A DNA stretch of 64,000 nt from an uncultured Acidimicrobiales bacterium (GTDB lineage: Bacteria; Actinomycetota; Acidimicrobiia; Acidimicrobiales; SZUA-35). The translations under genes were made by a program, and so were the position numbers. Positions within the stretch are counted from its first letter, which is position 1; each line of letters begins with the position of its first letter. Below, piece by piece: positions 20,281-29,065 of this stretch. Under the pieces are notes generated by a model. The model worked only from the letters and a program-made list of their open reading frames with translations, searched no databases and had not been told where the DNA came from. Location: the NCBI GenBank assembly GCA_937922785.1, contig CALAJQ010000013.1:62001-126000 (forward strand). The letters are read 5' to 3'.

Positions 20281-20969
20281 TCCGCACTGGTCCGAAACCG
20301 CATTGCCAACCACAGTTCGGCTGCCGCTGCATTAATCATCAGGCCGGGCCAGAAGGCGATGCCAAAGGCCTCGTCGGAAACAAACAGATCTAGGTTCTCG
20401 CCCAGCACCAGGATGACGCGAATGGTGGCAACACCCAGAGAAACGGCAAAGGCCCGAATCATCCAGCGCCGGTGGGCGGCGACATTACGGGCTTTCACGT
20501 TACGTACCGCCAGCACTAAAGCGACAGCCATGTATCCGCCGAACACAAGCGAAGCCAACGCTTCGGCCCGTCCGCCCCACGGATAGAGGAGCCCAAAGAC
20601 AACTGCAAACACTGCAGATATCAGTCCGGCAACAACCGCGATGCGTCCCATCATGCGGTGGGCATTCAGGTGTCGGCGACGAAATCCTTTCCACAACTGG
20701 AAAGGCGCCAGGCCAATAAAGATCAGCCCGGGAATGATGTGGGCGTAGGCCGGCACCGGATGTTCGGCGTATCGCTTGTTAAAGTCGTTGTCGCCCAGAA
20801 CTGCGCCAGAGCTGATGTTGTCGGTGTCGGTTATCAACCGAACTATTGCAAAACCGAACAGCGACAGAACAAAAAAGATGGAGATTGCCCATCCGCCGGC
20901 AACGAGCGTTCGCTGGCTCGCCATTGGCAGCAGGTCTTGTCGTGGTGTGCTCTGTGGCGATGAGGCCAT
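20265..20969 (-). CDS. DUF2306-type membrane protein
   Basis: This 234-residue protein has about six membrane helices. The AYAHIIPGLIFIGLAPFQL segment followed by LNAHRMMGRIAVV is the signature region of the DUF2306 family of unknown function. An AHRRWMIRAFAVSLG segment in the second half repeats the His-Arg pattern. The conserved His residues could bind haem or metal, but this is only a guess. It overlaps the SDR gene tail-to-tail. Confidence 0.75.
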   Translation of the reverse strand: MASSPQSTPRQDLLPMASQRTLVAGGWAISIFFVLSLFGFAIVRLITDTDNISSGAVLGDNDFNKRYAEHPVPAYAHIIPGLIFIGLAPFQLWKGFRRRHLNAHRMMGRIAVVAGLISAVFAVVFGLLYPWGGRAEALASLVFGGYMAVALVLAVRNVKARNVAAHRRWMIRAFAVSLGVATIRVILVLGENLDLFVSDEAFGIAFWPGLMINAAAAELWLAMRFRTSADHSVK

Positions 20970-21029
20970 GGGGCGACAATAGCACCGCGTTTATTGTTGG
21001 CCCAGTGTGTGGCTCGCTTGTGGGAGCTA

Positions 21030-21743
21030 CTAGCTGTTCGCCTCGGCAAGAGCCTTGGCTTGTTTGCGACCGCTGACCACAACAGAGCGGATCAGGTCTG
21101 CAGCTGAACTTACCGACCACGAAGCCAACGCAAGGACGCCCATGAACTTGGCGCCATCTTCGACGATCACTTTGATGCCGGTGTCGGCGGCGACCCAAAG
21201 TGCTTCGGTTCCCAGCGAAACGGCAAAGGCTGCGCTTGCGGCTAGCAGGAGTTCCCAACGAGTTCGGAGGATCTCAGCCTGAGCCGAGACCAGCCACGCA
21301 CAGCCCAACCCGGCGTAGGCGCCAAGGACGATCAGCTTGGGTAGTCCCAAAGTATTTGGCAGAAGTCCGGAGTGGAAGAGAAACAGGTCGTCCAACAACA
21401 GCAACGTAAAGAGCATCGCGCCAGCCCGGAAAGCAGAGGCGGCCCGTGGTCGATCTCCTAGCTTTGAAACGTAGGAGGCGGCGACGCAGCCACAGACTGA
21501 AACGGCCCACGCCAAGATGCCCAAAGCAGCAACCATGCCCACGTACCAGGCTCTGCCCCCTAAGAAGGTGGCGTCCATGAAGAGGTCCTGAGCCGGGGAA
21601 CCTTGTTGTAAGGACACTCCGGCAATAACCACAGACCCGACCACCCAAACCAAAGCTAGGGGTCGGAGTGAGCGGAGTCGTTCTGATCGGGTTGCGTAGC
21701 TGCGACGCTCGCTACCGAGTTCTAGCCAGCTTGGTTTAGCCAC
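21030..21743 (-). CDS. Polytopic membrane protein of unknown function
   Basis: This protein is 237 residues from a GTG at 21743. A longer reading frame exists, but its extra 39 residues lie inside the upstream gene; the GTG overlaps that gene's stop by 8 bp, a typical coupling arrangement. After a basic N-terminus there are about six helices, with a conserved-looking LLLDDLFLFHSGLLP motif (acidic pair and His inside a helix) and a WVAADTG segment. I recognise no family. The His/Asp residues inside membrane helices suggest an enzyme or ion-binding protein. Confidence 0.6.
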   Translation of the reverse strand: MAKPSWLELGSERRSYATRSERLRSLRPLALVWVVGSVVIAGVSLQQGSPAQDLFMDATFLGGRAWYVGMVAALGILAWAVSVCGCVAASYVSKLGDRPRAASAFRAGAMLFTLLLLDDLFLFHSGLLPNTLGLPKLIVLGAYAGLGCAWLVSAQAEILRTRWELLLAASAAFAVSLGTEALWVAADTGIKVIVEDGAKFMGVLALASWSVSSAADLIRSVVVSGRKQAKALAEANS

Positions 21744-22767
21744 ATTCGTTTGACAGGTTCTGGGGATCGACTCGGAATTGGCCGATTGCAGAGCGGATGT
21801 CCTCGGCTGGTTGAAGAGTTCCTTCACCGTCAACAACGCCCAGGATCGTTGCAAACTCATTCAGAGCCACAGATCCGCCCCGAAGCGAAGTCTCATCGAA
21901 TTCGAATCCGACAATGAGTCCGTTTCTAGTGTTGATCTCAGAGATCAAAGCGCTGCGACCTGTCACTTGGTCTTGGAAGGGTTCGATAATTGCCACTTCA
22001 CTGCCAACCTTCAGCCGGCGAGAGCTGCCCCATGTGAGCCCTGATGGAATCTGCGATTCGGTGGTCAGAACTGCGATGTCCAGCTCAGAACTCCAGCCGA
22101 TCACCTCAGCGTTAACCACGGTTCCGTCGGTCAATGTGACCACAGGAGTTGTGTCTCGAAGTACTGCAGTTCGGCTTGTGACAATTAGTGAGTTCTCGGT
22201 AACGAAGCCGTGTGTCTTGGTCCGTGTGCCGCAGCCTGTCAGAGTGATTTGGACAATTGAGGAACTTGCGACATCGGCTACTCCGACAGCATCGATGTTG
22301 AATTCGCTTTGGTCCGAAAGGGGAAGGGTTGACGGGGTGGGAAGGTCGGTTGCGGGAGCTGCGGTCTCGTCGCTGGAGTAGCCGAGCAACGCTCCGGCTA
22401 TCAGTGCAACCACGGCCAGGACAGATGCGCCGATAGAGAATGCGGAGTGGTTTGACGTTGGGCCAATTTGTATGTTGGCTTCGATCCGGCTGGAAGCGGC
22501 AAGTACTTTGCGGGCCTCCGCGCTCATCTCCGAAGGGGTCTCCCGGGAGACTGTGCGAGGGCCGTCAGTTTCGCCAGGCGTTAGTTCTGGTTCTGGAAGC
22601 GGTTGACTTTTACGCAACCGCGAAGTTGCCCCTGACGCCCAACCCGGACCACTGTCAGCCGCTGGCGCAGCCTGTTCAGGTTGCTCGGCAACGACCGCCT
22701 GGCCACACACTGGGCAGCGATCAACAGTGCGGGGCAAAATGTTTTGGCAATTGCCACAACGCTCCAT
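21736..22767 (-). CDS. Zinc-ribbon membrane protein with degenerate trypsin-like domain
   Basis: This 343-residue protein starts with a zinc ribbon (CGNC at 4-7, CPVCG at 18-22), followed by a polar linker, one transmembrane helix (about 107-127) and an extracytoplasmic trypsin/HtrA-like fold (about 160-335). Of the catalytic triad only the Asp seems kept (SSELDIAVL). The His strand reads VTSRTAVL instead of the usual VTNAHV, and the Ser loop reads TSLRGGSV instead of GNSGGP. It is therefore probably an inactive protease used for binding or sensing. The membrane protein at 21030 is coupled to it, so the two may form a complex. Confidence 0.7.
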   Translation of the reverse strand: MERCGNCQNILPRTVDRCPVCGQAVVAEQPEQAAPAADSGPGWASGATSRLRKSQPLPEPELTPGETDGPRTVSRETPSEMSAEARKVLAASSRIEANIQIGPTSNHSAFSIGASVLAVVALIAGALLGYSSDETAAPATDLPTPSTLPLSDQSEFNIDAVGVADVASSSIVQITLTGCGTRTKTHGFVTENSLIVTSRTAVLRDTTPVVTLTDGTVVNAEVIGWSSELDIAVLTTESQIPSGLTWGSSRRLKVGSEVAIIEPFQDQVTGRSALISEINTRNGLIVGFEFDETSLRGGSVALNEFATILGVVDGEGTLQPAEDIRSAIGQFRVDPQNLSNECG

Positions 22768-22903
22768 CTAGTAAAGATCGGCACTTTTGTGGGCGACTAA
22801 AGCCGAAAATGGGCCAAAATGGCGGATTCAAGTTTCGCTGACGTAAGCATTCGCACCGCAATCTGGCCAGTTGAAGCACCAGTTGAAGCAATAGCCTAAA
22901 ACT

Positions 22904-24769
22904 GTGGTAACTCGGCCGCCTGCGGGCACCCTTCCTGACGCTCCTGGGAGCTACCAGTTCTTGGATTCTTCTGGCCGCGTTATCTACGTGGGTAAGGCAA
23001 AAAATCTGAAATCCAGGGTTGGTAGCTACTTTCAGAACCCTCACGCTCTGCATCCTCGAACCGCCCAGATGGTGGCCAGCGCCGACACTGTCGAGTGGAT
23101 TCAGGTTCGAAATGACGTTGAAGCTCTGATGTTGGAATACAACCTCATCAAGCGGCATCGCCCCCGATTCAACGTTCGCCTCATCGACGACAAGTCGTAT
23201 CCCTATCTGGCTGTTTCGGTTAAGGAGGAATGGCCGCGACCACGGGTTATGCGAGGTACCAAGCGTAAAGACATCCGCTACTTCGGGCCTTATGGGCATG
23301 CCTATGCCATTCGCGAGACGCTCGATCAGTTGCTACGAACTTTCCCGGTGCGTACCTGTACCGACGGCAAGTTTGACCGCCACAAGAAGCTAGGCAAGCC
23401 GTGTCTGCTCTTTCACATTGAAAAGTGCAGCGGACCTTGTGTTGGGGAAGTCAGCCCTGAGGTCTACAAGGGCTACGTCGACGATCTTTGTGAGTTCTTG
23501 GGTGGCGACACCGAACCAGTATTGGATCGTCTTGAACTAGAGATGCGCAAGGCAGCTGAAGAGCTGGAGTTCGAACAGGCCGCCCGACTGCGAGACCGGC
23601 TAAGCACGGTGCGCAAGGCTGTTGAAAAACAGCAGATGGTCGCAGAGCGCAGTGAAGATCTTGATGTTGTTGGCCTGGCCGAAGACGATCTTGAAGCGGC
23701 CGTCTTTGTTCTTATGGTTCGCAAGGGCAGAGTGATGGGGCGGCGTAGCTTCATCATGGACAAGGTCGAGCACCTGGCTGAAAGCGAAGTGATCGACAAA
23801 CTTCTCGAGGGTCTCTATTACGAGGCGCCGGTTCTGGGCATGCCCAAGGTCGTGATTTTGCCGCGTGAAAGTAGTGACCCCGAGCTCTATTCCGAGTGGC
23901 TTGCCGAGTTCCGAGGGTCCCAAGTGGAGTTAAGGGTTCCCCAGCGAGGTCCAAAGGTCGAGCTGCTGGAGACCGTCAATCAGAACGCTAATGAGGAATT
24001 CCGGCGACATCGACTTAAGCGAGCGACTGACCACAACAGTCGAGCCCGAGCTCTGAACGAGCTTCAGACTTGGCTTGAGTTGCCCGAGGCGCCGCTGCGA
24101 ATTGAGTGTTACGACATGAGCCATCTCCAAGGCAGCGACTATGTCGGTTCGATGGTTGTTGTTGAAGATGGGCTACCGGCAAAGCGCGAGTATCGCCGCT
24201 TCAAAATCAAGACGGTCGAGGGAAGCGATGACTACGCAGCGATGGAGGAAGTGTTGACCCGCCGGTTGACCGCCTACCAGGTAGACAAGACGAAGCCCGT
24301 TTCAGAGCGAGGCAAGTTCCAGTACCCACCGCAGCTAATTGTTGTGGACGGCGGTAAGGGTCAGCTGAGTTCGGCCGTGCGTGTGCTGGAGGAACTTGGG
24401 CTTAGTGATGAGATCCCGGTTGCGTCTTTGGCCAAGAGGTTCGAAGAGGTCTATCTCCCGTATCGGTCTGAGCCGGTGCAGATTCCTAGACAGTCCGAAG
24501 CGCTGTACTTGCTTCAGCGGCTTCGAGACGAGAGCCACCGGTTCGCTATTACCTATCACCGCAAGTTGCGAGACAAGCGAATGACCAAGTCGGTCTTGGA
24601 TGATATTCCGGGCCTCGGCCCAGCTCGTAAGAAGCGGCTGGTTGCCGAACTCGGGGGAGTCAACAACGTAAAGCGGGCAAGCCTCGAGTCGATGATGGCG
24701 CTGAAGTGGCTTCCCGATGCTGTGGCCCAAGCCGTGTTCGACAAAACCCACAGTGCCCGCAGCACCTAA
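22904..24769 (+). CDS. uvrC: UvrC, excinuclease ABC subunit C
   Basis: UvrC makes both incisions around a lesion bound by UvrB. In its 621 residues it has an N-terminal GIY-YIG nuclease domain (GSYQFLDSSGRVIYVGKAKNL), a Cys cluster (CLLFHIEKCSGPC), a UVR motif (LEFEQAARLRDRL), the RNase H-like second nuclease (IECYDMSHLQGSDYVGSM, then IVVDGGKGQL) and C-terminal helix-hairpin-helix motifs (LDDIPGLGPARKKRL). The start codon is GTG at 22904, which is the only start that keeps the whole nuclease fold. It faces the aldo/keto reductase gene with a shared palindromic terminator between them. Confidence 0.98.
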   Translation: MVTRPPAGTLPDAPGSYQFLDSSGRVIYVGKAKNLKSRVGSYFQNPHALHPRTAQMVASADTVEWIQVRNDVEALMLEYNLIKRHRPRFNVRLIDDKSYPYLAVSVKEEWPRPRVMRGTKRKDIRYFGPYGHAYAIRETLDQLLRTFPVRTCTDGKFDRHKKLGKPCLLFHIEKCSGPCVGEVSPEVYKGYVDDLCEFLGGDTEPVLDRLELEMRKAAEELEFEQAARLRDRLSTVRKAVEKQQMVAERSEDLDVVGLAEDDLEAAVFVLMVRKGRVMGRRSFIMDKVEHLAESEVIDKLLEGLYYEAPVLGMPKVVILPRESSDPELYSEWLAEFRGSQVELRVPQRGPKVELLETVNQNANEEFRRHRLKRATDHNSRARALNELQTWLELPEAPLRIECYDMSHLQGSDYVGSMVVVEDGLPAKREYRRFKIKTVEGSDDYAAMEEVLTRRLTAYQVDKTKPVSERGKFQYPPQLIVVDGGKGQLSSAVRVLEELGLSDEIPVASLAKRFEEVYLPYRSEPVQIPRQSEALYLLQRLRDESHRFAITYHRKLRDKRMTKSVLDDIPGLGPARKKRLVAELGGVNNVKRASLESMMALKWLPDAVAQAVFDKTHSARST

Positions 24770-24801
24770 CCCCAACACCCAAACCCGCTTCTTGCTTCCC
24801 T

Positions 24802-24849
24802 TTCTGTCAGAGGTTTATCGGGCTATAGCCCGATAAACCTCTGACAGAA
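24802..24849. terminator. Bidirectional terminator: 48-bp perfect palindrome
   Basis: Positions 24802-24825 and 24826-24849 are exact reverse complements of each other, so the RNA forms a hairpin of about 22 bp with a tiny TATA loop. It lies between the convergent uvrC and aldo/keto reductase genes and is flanked by pyrimidine-rich DNA on both sides, so it can act in both directions. The stem is longer than in most intrinsic terminators. Confidence 0.85.
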
Positions 24850-24859
24850 GCATGTTTTG

Positions 24860-25912
24860 TTAGGTTTCTAGCGAAGCTCGGCTGCGGCGGAAGTCGCTGA
24901 CCTCATCAAGCTTGGCAATGCCTTCGGCCGATAACGGATTGTCCAGTCCTGTAATCGTGGCCCGCAATTGCTCGGGAGTGTTGGCTCCCACAATTGGAGA
25001 GCTAACCCAGGGCTTGGACCGCAGCCAGTTGACTGCGGCTTGGGCTGGTGTTTGCCCCTCAACCTCAGCCACCTGTACCAGCGTTTCGATAATGTCCCAG
25101 TTCTTGTCTGTGAATCGGTCGGCGTTTTCACCCGCACGAACACTGTCGGGCAATGCCTCGTCCCTCCGATACTTGCCCGTCAGCAAGCCGCCGCCCAATG
25201 GGCTGTATGGAACCATGCCGATTCCGTAGCGCTCACACATCGGAGCTAGATCCATTTCAACATCAGACCGAACCGGGTCAAGCATGCTGTAGAGAGGCTG
25301 GATGGAGACGAAGGACTCCAGGTTGTTCTTGTCCGATTGCCACAGCGCTTCCATCAGACGCCAAGCGCTGAAGTTCGAGCAACCGATGTATCGCACCTTG
25401 CCCTGGCGAACAAGGTCAGTCATGGCTCCGAGCGTTTCCTCGATTGGAACCAAGGGGTCAATGAAGTGAGCCTGGTAGAGATCAATGTGGTCTACACCGA
25501 GGCGCCGCAGTGAGTCTTCACATGCCCGCATTATCCATTGGCGTGAAAGGCCTTCGCGTTGGAAACGGGTACCTCGGTGTTCGGAGAAGTTGCGTCCCAT
25601 CGCCGCCCGGGCCTTAGTGGCTACGACGATCTCGTCTCGGTTACCGCGTGCCTTCAGCCAACGGCCGACGATCTCTTCCGACACGCCACCATCGTTCGGA
25701 GGCCCGCCCATCGTGCCGGCCCAGGAGCTGTAGCAGTCGGCGGTGTCGATGAAGTTGCCCCCGGCTTCTGCGTAAGCATCCATGACGTCGAAGGATCCGG
25801 CCTCATCAACCGACCAGCCAAATTGCATGGTTCCCAAACCGACTCGATAAACGAACAAACCGCTTTTGCCAACCTGCACATAAGGCTCAGTTGTTTCTGC
25901 TCCAAAACTCAC
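24860..25912 (-). CDS. Aldo/keto reductase
   Basis: This 350-residue NADPH-dependent oxidoreductase has a TIM barrel. The catalytic Asp-Tyr pair is in [10 protein letters not shown], the Lys in VVATKARA, and the position usually held by His lies in LYQAHFIDP. The barrel end holds an SNFSAW segment and a coenzyme-binding [14 protein letters not shown]. These fit the AKR group that includes YajO/Tas-like enzymes. The substrate is unknown. It follows the MerR regulator with a 4 bp overlap and is probably induced by the signal that regulator senses, such as a reactive carbonyl or a drug. Confidence 0.92.
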   Translation of the reverse strand: MSFGAETTEPYVQVGKSGLFVYRVGLGTMQFGWSVDEAGSFDVMDAYAEAGGNFIDTADCYSSWAGTMGGPPNDGGVSEEIVGRWLKARGNRDEIVVATKARAAMGRNFSEHRGTRFQREGLSRQWIMRACEDSLRRLGVDHIDLYQAHFIDPLVPIEETLGAMTDLVRQGKVRYIGCSNFSAWRLMEALWQSDKNNLESFVSIQPLYSMLDPVRSDVEMDLAPMCERYGIGMVPYSPLGGGLLTGKYRRDEALPDSVRAGENADRFTDKNWDIIETLVQVAEVEGQTPAQAAVNWLRSKPWVSSPIVGANTPEQLRATITGLDNPLSAEGIAKLDEVSDFRRSRASLET

Positions 25913-26277
25913 GATGACGACTCCTCGTAGTAGCTCAGTTTGTGGTCGATAAGTTTTAGTGCTTCTTTGCGAGCCGCGATTTGTTCCTCAACCTTGGCCC
26001 GATGCTCAGTTAGAAGGCGCTTACGCTCTGGGGCGGTGTGGTCGCCCTGGGCTCCAAGGTCGCAGTAGTGGCGCAGTTGTTCCATGGTCATGCCGGTGTC
26101 TCGAAGGCATCGGAGTACTTCAACCCATAGAACGTCTTCGTCGCTGTAGCGGCGGTGTCCGCTTTCAGACCGTCCAACGTTTTGGATGAGCCCTTCTTTT
26201 TCGTAGTAACGGAGCGTGTCGATTGACACTCCGGTGCGGTCAGTCATTTCCGCCGGGGTTAGTGCTGTTGCTGTCAT
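25909..26277 (-). CDS. MerR-family transcriptional regulator
   Basis: This 122-residue activator has an N-terminal winged helix ([21 protein letters not shown]) and a long C-terminal dimerisation coiled coil (about 85-120). No Cys cluster is visible, so metal sensing of the MerR/CueR kind is unlikely; small organic effectors are more likely. It overlaps the aldo/keto reductase gene by 4 bp. A MerR-type operator lies immediately upstream at 26293-26315, and the gene's ATG is so close to it that the transcript may be leaderless. Confidence 0.92.
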   Translation of the reverse strand: MTATALTPAEMTDRTGVSIDTLRYYEKEGLIQNVGRSESGHRRYSDEDVLWVEVLRCLRDTGMTMEQLRHYCDLGAQGDHTAPERKRLLTEHRAKVEEQIAARKEALKLIDHKLSYYEESSS

Positions 26278-26292
26278 GCACCCAAGTGAACA

Positions 26293-26315
26293 ACCTGGAG
26301 CGCACTCCAGGTCAA
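26293..26315 (-). promoter_or_regulatory. MerR-type operator and promoter
   Basis: Read on the minus strand, TTGACCTGGAGTGCGCTCC starts with a -35-like TTGACC (26310-26315). It contains the inverted repeat ACCTGGAG (26305-26312 and 26293-26300, four bases between). This is the classic MerR-family pattern. A 19-bp spacer would put a weak -10 (TTCACT) at 26285-26290, ending 8 bp before the merR ATG. Autoregulation of the merR-reductase operon is the likely meaning. Confidence 0.75.
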
Positions 26316-26450
26316 CCAGAAATCGACAAAATTCTCAAATTGTGGCTTACCTAGCTGATTCTCACGCTGTGTGAGGACGGTAGAAACCCTCGATGTCATG
26401 TATGTATCGGTTTCGCAGATACCGAGTGCATAACCATTCAAAAGTTGTGA

Positions 26451-27206
26451 ATGAAATCAGGGCAGCTGGGTGGCGGTACGGTTGCGGCGATGTGGGAAGA
26501 CGCTGAGGTTTCGCTGTGGTGGCAACGTGAGTTCACAGACGGCGCCGACACCGAATACAACGACCAGATCTTGCCGCTGATAGCCGACGGGTTGGCTGGC
26601 TATAACCGAGTTCTCGATATTGGAACGGGCGAAGGTCAGGTGGCCCGAATGCTCCAGGCCAACGGTGCATCGGTTGTTGGCAACGACCCGTTTGTGGCTC
26701 AAGTTGGCGAAGCTAAGCGGCGGGGCGGCGGTCCCCAATACTTGCTGGCCGAAGCTGGAGCCCAACCCTTTGCCGATGAATCGTTTGACGCCGTAGTTGC
26801 GTGCCTGGTGTTCGAGCACATCACGTCAGTTGATGATGCAATTGCCGAAGTCGCCCGTGTGCTGCGGCCTGGTGGCAAGTTCTTGTTCTTGCTGAACCAC
26901 CCGCTGCTCCAAACACCCGATTCGGGCTGGATTGATGACCACATGGTCGATCCGCCCGAGCACTATTGGCGGCTTGGTCCCTATTTGGTTGAATGCCACA
27001 CAACCGAAGAGGTTCACAAAGATGTCTTTATCGAATTCATTCACCGGCCACTTTCGCGTTATCTGAACGCCTTGGCCCGAAACGGCTTGTTGCTTGAGCA
27101 AATGGACGAACCGCCGCCGCCCGAATCATTCCTGGCCAAAGGGCCTACCCGGCCTGGTGGTGGGGCGATCCCTCGGCTGCTGGCGCTACATCTTCACAAG
27201 CATTAG
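26451..27206 (+). CDS. Class I SAM-dependent methyltransferase
   Basis: This 251-residue methyltransferase has motif I VLDIGTGEGQVARML (about residues 48-62), an acidic residue after the second strand (VVGNDPF), motif IV DAVVACLVFEHI and post-motif ARVLRPGGKFLFLLNHPLL. These place it in the UbiE/Methyltransf_11 group of small-molecule methyltransferases. An internal Met at residue 14 (AAMWEDAEV) could also be the start. The acceptor is unknown. It stands alone 40 bp before rapZ. Confidence 0.85.
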   Translation: MKSGQLGGGTVAAMWEDAEVSLWWQREFTDGADTEYNDQILPLIADGLAGYNRVLDIGTGEGQVARMLQANGASVVGNDPFVAQVGEAKRRGGGPQYLLAEAGAQPFADESFDAVVACLVFEHITSVDDAIAEVARVLRPGGKFLFLLNHPLLQTPDSGWIDDHMVDPPEHYWRLGPYLVECHTTEEVHKDVFIEFIHRPLSRYLNALARNGLLLEQMDEPPPPESFLAKGPTRPGGGAIPRLLALHLHKH

Positions 27207-27246
27207 AGACCTGGGATCCGCAATGGCGATGTGAGACAATAAAAGG

Positions 27247-28095
27247 GTGACTCACGTTCTCGTTATTACGGGCCTCTCTGGCGGGGGGCGCTCTACGGCG
27301 GCAGATGCCTTTGAAGATCAAGGCTGGTTTGTTGTCGACAACTTACCTCCAGCTTTGCTTCCCAAGATCGGTGACCTTGCGTCGCTAGTTCAAGGCCCGT
27401 ACGAGCGGGTTGTCCTAGCGATGGCTGGTTATGAGTCTGAGGTGGTGGTGCAGCTTCAGGCCCTTCGAGACCGGGTAGATAACCTGACGGTGGTCTTTTT
27501 GGAAGCCAGTGACCCGGTGCTGGTTCGTCGCTACGAGAGCACAAAACGTAGGCACCCGTTGGTCAGTGGCGAACTGTCTTTGATCGAAGCTATTCAGACT
27601 GAGCGAAAACAGCTGGCAACAGCTAGGGCAGATGCGGACGTCGTTATCGACACCTCAGATATGAATCCACATCAGCTGACTGAACGCATTGTTGACCAGT
27701 TTTTGGATATTTCAGACTCCAAAGACATGCGCATAACCGTTAGCTCCTTTGGATTCAAACACGGGCTTCCACTTGACGTAGACATGGTGTTTGACTGCCG
27801 GTTCCTGCCTAACCCGCATTGGGAGCCGGAGCTTCGGCCAAAAACCGGCCAGGACAGCGATGTGGCCGAGTACGTGCTTGAACGTGAAGTTACCGAGGAT
27901 TTTTTGGCCAAACTTGATGACATGCTGGCTCTTCTGATTCCGGCCTATGAAAACGAAGGAAAGAGCTACTTGGGAGTGGCTTTTGGCTGCACTGGTGGAC
28001 GTCACCGGTCTGTGGCGGTTGCAGAACGAATTGCACGGATGCTCAATGATCGAGGCTGGCAGCCGAGAGTGACACATCGAGATGTCACAAAATAG
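27247..28095 (+). CDS. rapZ: RapZ/YvcJ-family nucleotide-binding adapter
   Basis: This 282-residue P-loop protein has GLSGGGRST (about 9-17), with Arg in the Lys position as is usual in actinobacterial members, then WFVVDNLPPALLP. The C-terminal domain contains the conserved SFGFKHGLP, FLPNPHWEPELRPKTGQD and GCTGGRHRSVA segments. In E. coli RapZ steers decay of a small RNA that controls amino-sugar synthesis; in actinobacteria the role is unclear. The start is GTG at 27247. It overlaps yvcK by 14 bp, as in most Gram-positive genomes. Confidence 0.95.
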   Translation: MTHVLVITGLSGGGRSTAADAFEDQGWFVVDNLPPALLPKIGDLASLVQGPYERVVLAMAGYESEVVVQLQALRDRVDNLTVVFLEASDPVLVRRYESTKRRHPLVSGELSLIEAIQTERKQLATARADADVVIDTSDMNPHQLTERIVDQFLDISDSKDMRITVSSFGFKHGLPLDVDMVFDCRFLPNPHWEPELRPKTGQDSDVAEYVLEREVTEDFLAKLDDMLALLIPAYENEGKSYLGVAFGCTGGRHRSVAVAERIARMLNDRGWQPRVTHRDVTK

Positions 28096-28966
28096 GCCAC
28101 TAAATAGAGACATCGGCCCACGCGTCGTCGCCCTTGGAGGCGGCCACGGTCTGGCTGCCTTACTTCGTGCTGCGCGCCCTTTCGCTGATGAATTAGTAGG
28201 CATTGTTTCTGTAGCCGACGACGGCGGTTCTTCCGGTCGGCTTAGGCGCGAGTTGGGACTTCCGGCCCCGGGCGATCTTCGCCGTTGTCTGTCAGCTTTG
28301 GCCGACGATGACAGCATTTTGTCTGAGGCCCTCGAATACCGGTTTGAGTCGGGCCCGTTGGAAGGCCACGCTGTTGGCAATCTTCTAATCGCTGGGCTTG
28401 CTGGCTCTTGTGGTGACTTTGGGGCAGCAATCGACGAGGTTTCGCGTTTAGTTGGAGTTCGTGGCGAGATTTATCCGGCAACTGTTGGTCCTGTCACCCT
28501 TATGGCCGATTCGGACGCGGGCTTGTTGCGGGGTCAGGTGACAATCGAACGGGCGGCCGGCATCCGCAATCTCCGTTTCGACCCGCCTAACCCTGAGGCG
28601 TCACCGCTGGCAGTGAAGGCATTGCTTGAGGCTGATCAGGTCTATCTCGGTCCTGGTTCTCTGTTTACCTCTGTCTTAGCCACGGTGATGGTGCCCGAAC
28701 TCAAGCAGGCTTTCCTTTCGACTAAGGCAAAGCGAATCTTTGTTGCCAACATTGCCAATGACAAGGCCGAAGCCAAGGGTTTCAACTTGGCATCGCACGT
28801 GCAAGCTTTAGAAGATCACGGGATTTCGCCCGATCTGATTGTTGCACCGGCGGGCTCGGAAAAGCTGGGGACTTATGCTCCACCGGTGGCCTATGGCGAC
28901 TTTGCCGCCGACGATGGCTGGGGTCATGACCCTGAGGCTCTCGGCCTATTTCTTGGTGCTCTCTGA
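28082..28966 (+). CDS. yvcK: YvcK/CofD-like gluconeogenesis factor
   Basis: This 294-residue protein begins with the Rossmann-like VVALGGGHGLAALLRA, then SVADDGGSSGRLR and the GDLRRCLSALAD segment typical of YvcK. It ends with a VYLGPGSLFTSVLA region. YvcK binds UDP-GlcNAc and is needed for cell-wall synthesis on gluconeogenic carbon sources. It sits between rapZ and the glycolytic genes. In many actinobacteria whiA follows yvcK, but here only 99 bp separate yvcK from gap and no whiA is present. Confidence 0.95.
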   Translation: MSQNRPLNRDIGPRVVALGGGHGLAALLRAARPFADELVGIVSVADDGGSSGRLRRELGLPAPGDLRRCLSALADDDSILSEALEYRFESGPLEGHAVGNLLIAGLAGSCGDFGAAIDEVSRLVGVRGEIYPATVGPVTLMADSDAGLLRGQVTIERAAGIRNLRFDPPNPEASPLAVKALLEADQVYLGPGSLFTSVLATVMVPELKQAFLSTKAKRIFVANIANDKAEAKGFNLASHVQALEDHGISPDLIVAPAGSEKLGTYAPPVAYGDFAADDGWGHDPEALGLFLGAL

Positions 28967-29065
28967 GCCGATAGTCTAGAAGAGGCTGTTGTGACAGCTT
29001 CTTTACCTGAGTCACTTCTCGCTCCGTGTTTCGACGGAGGGAGTCTCTACTAATAAGGACACTAA

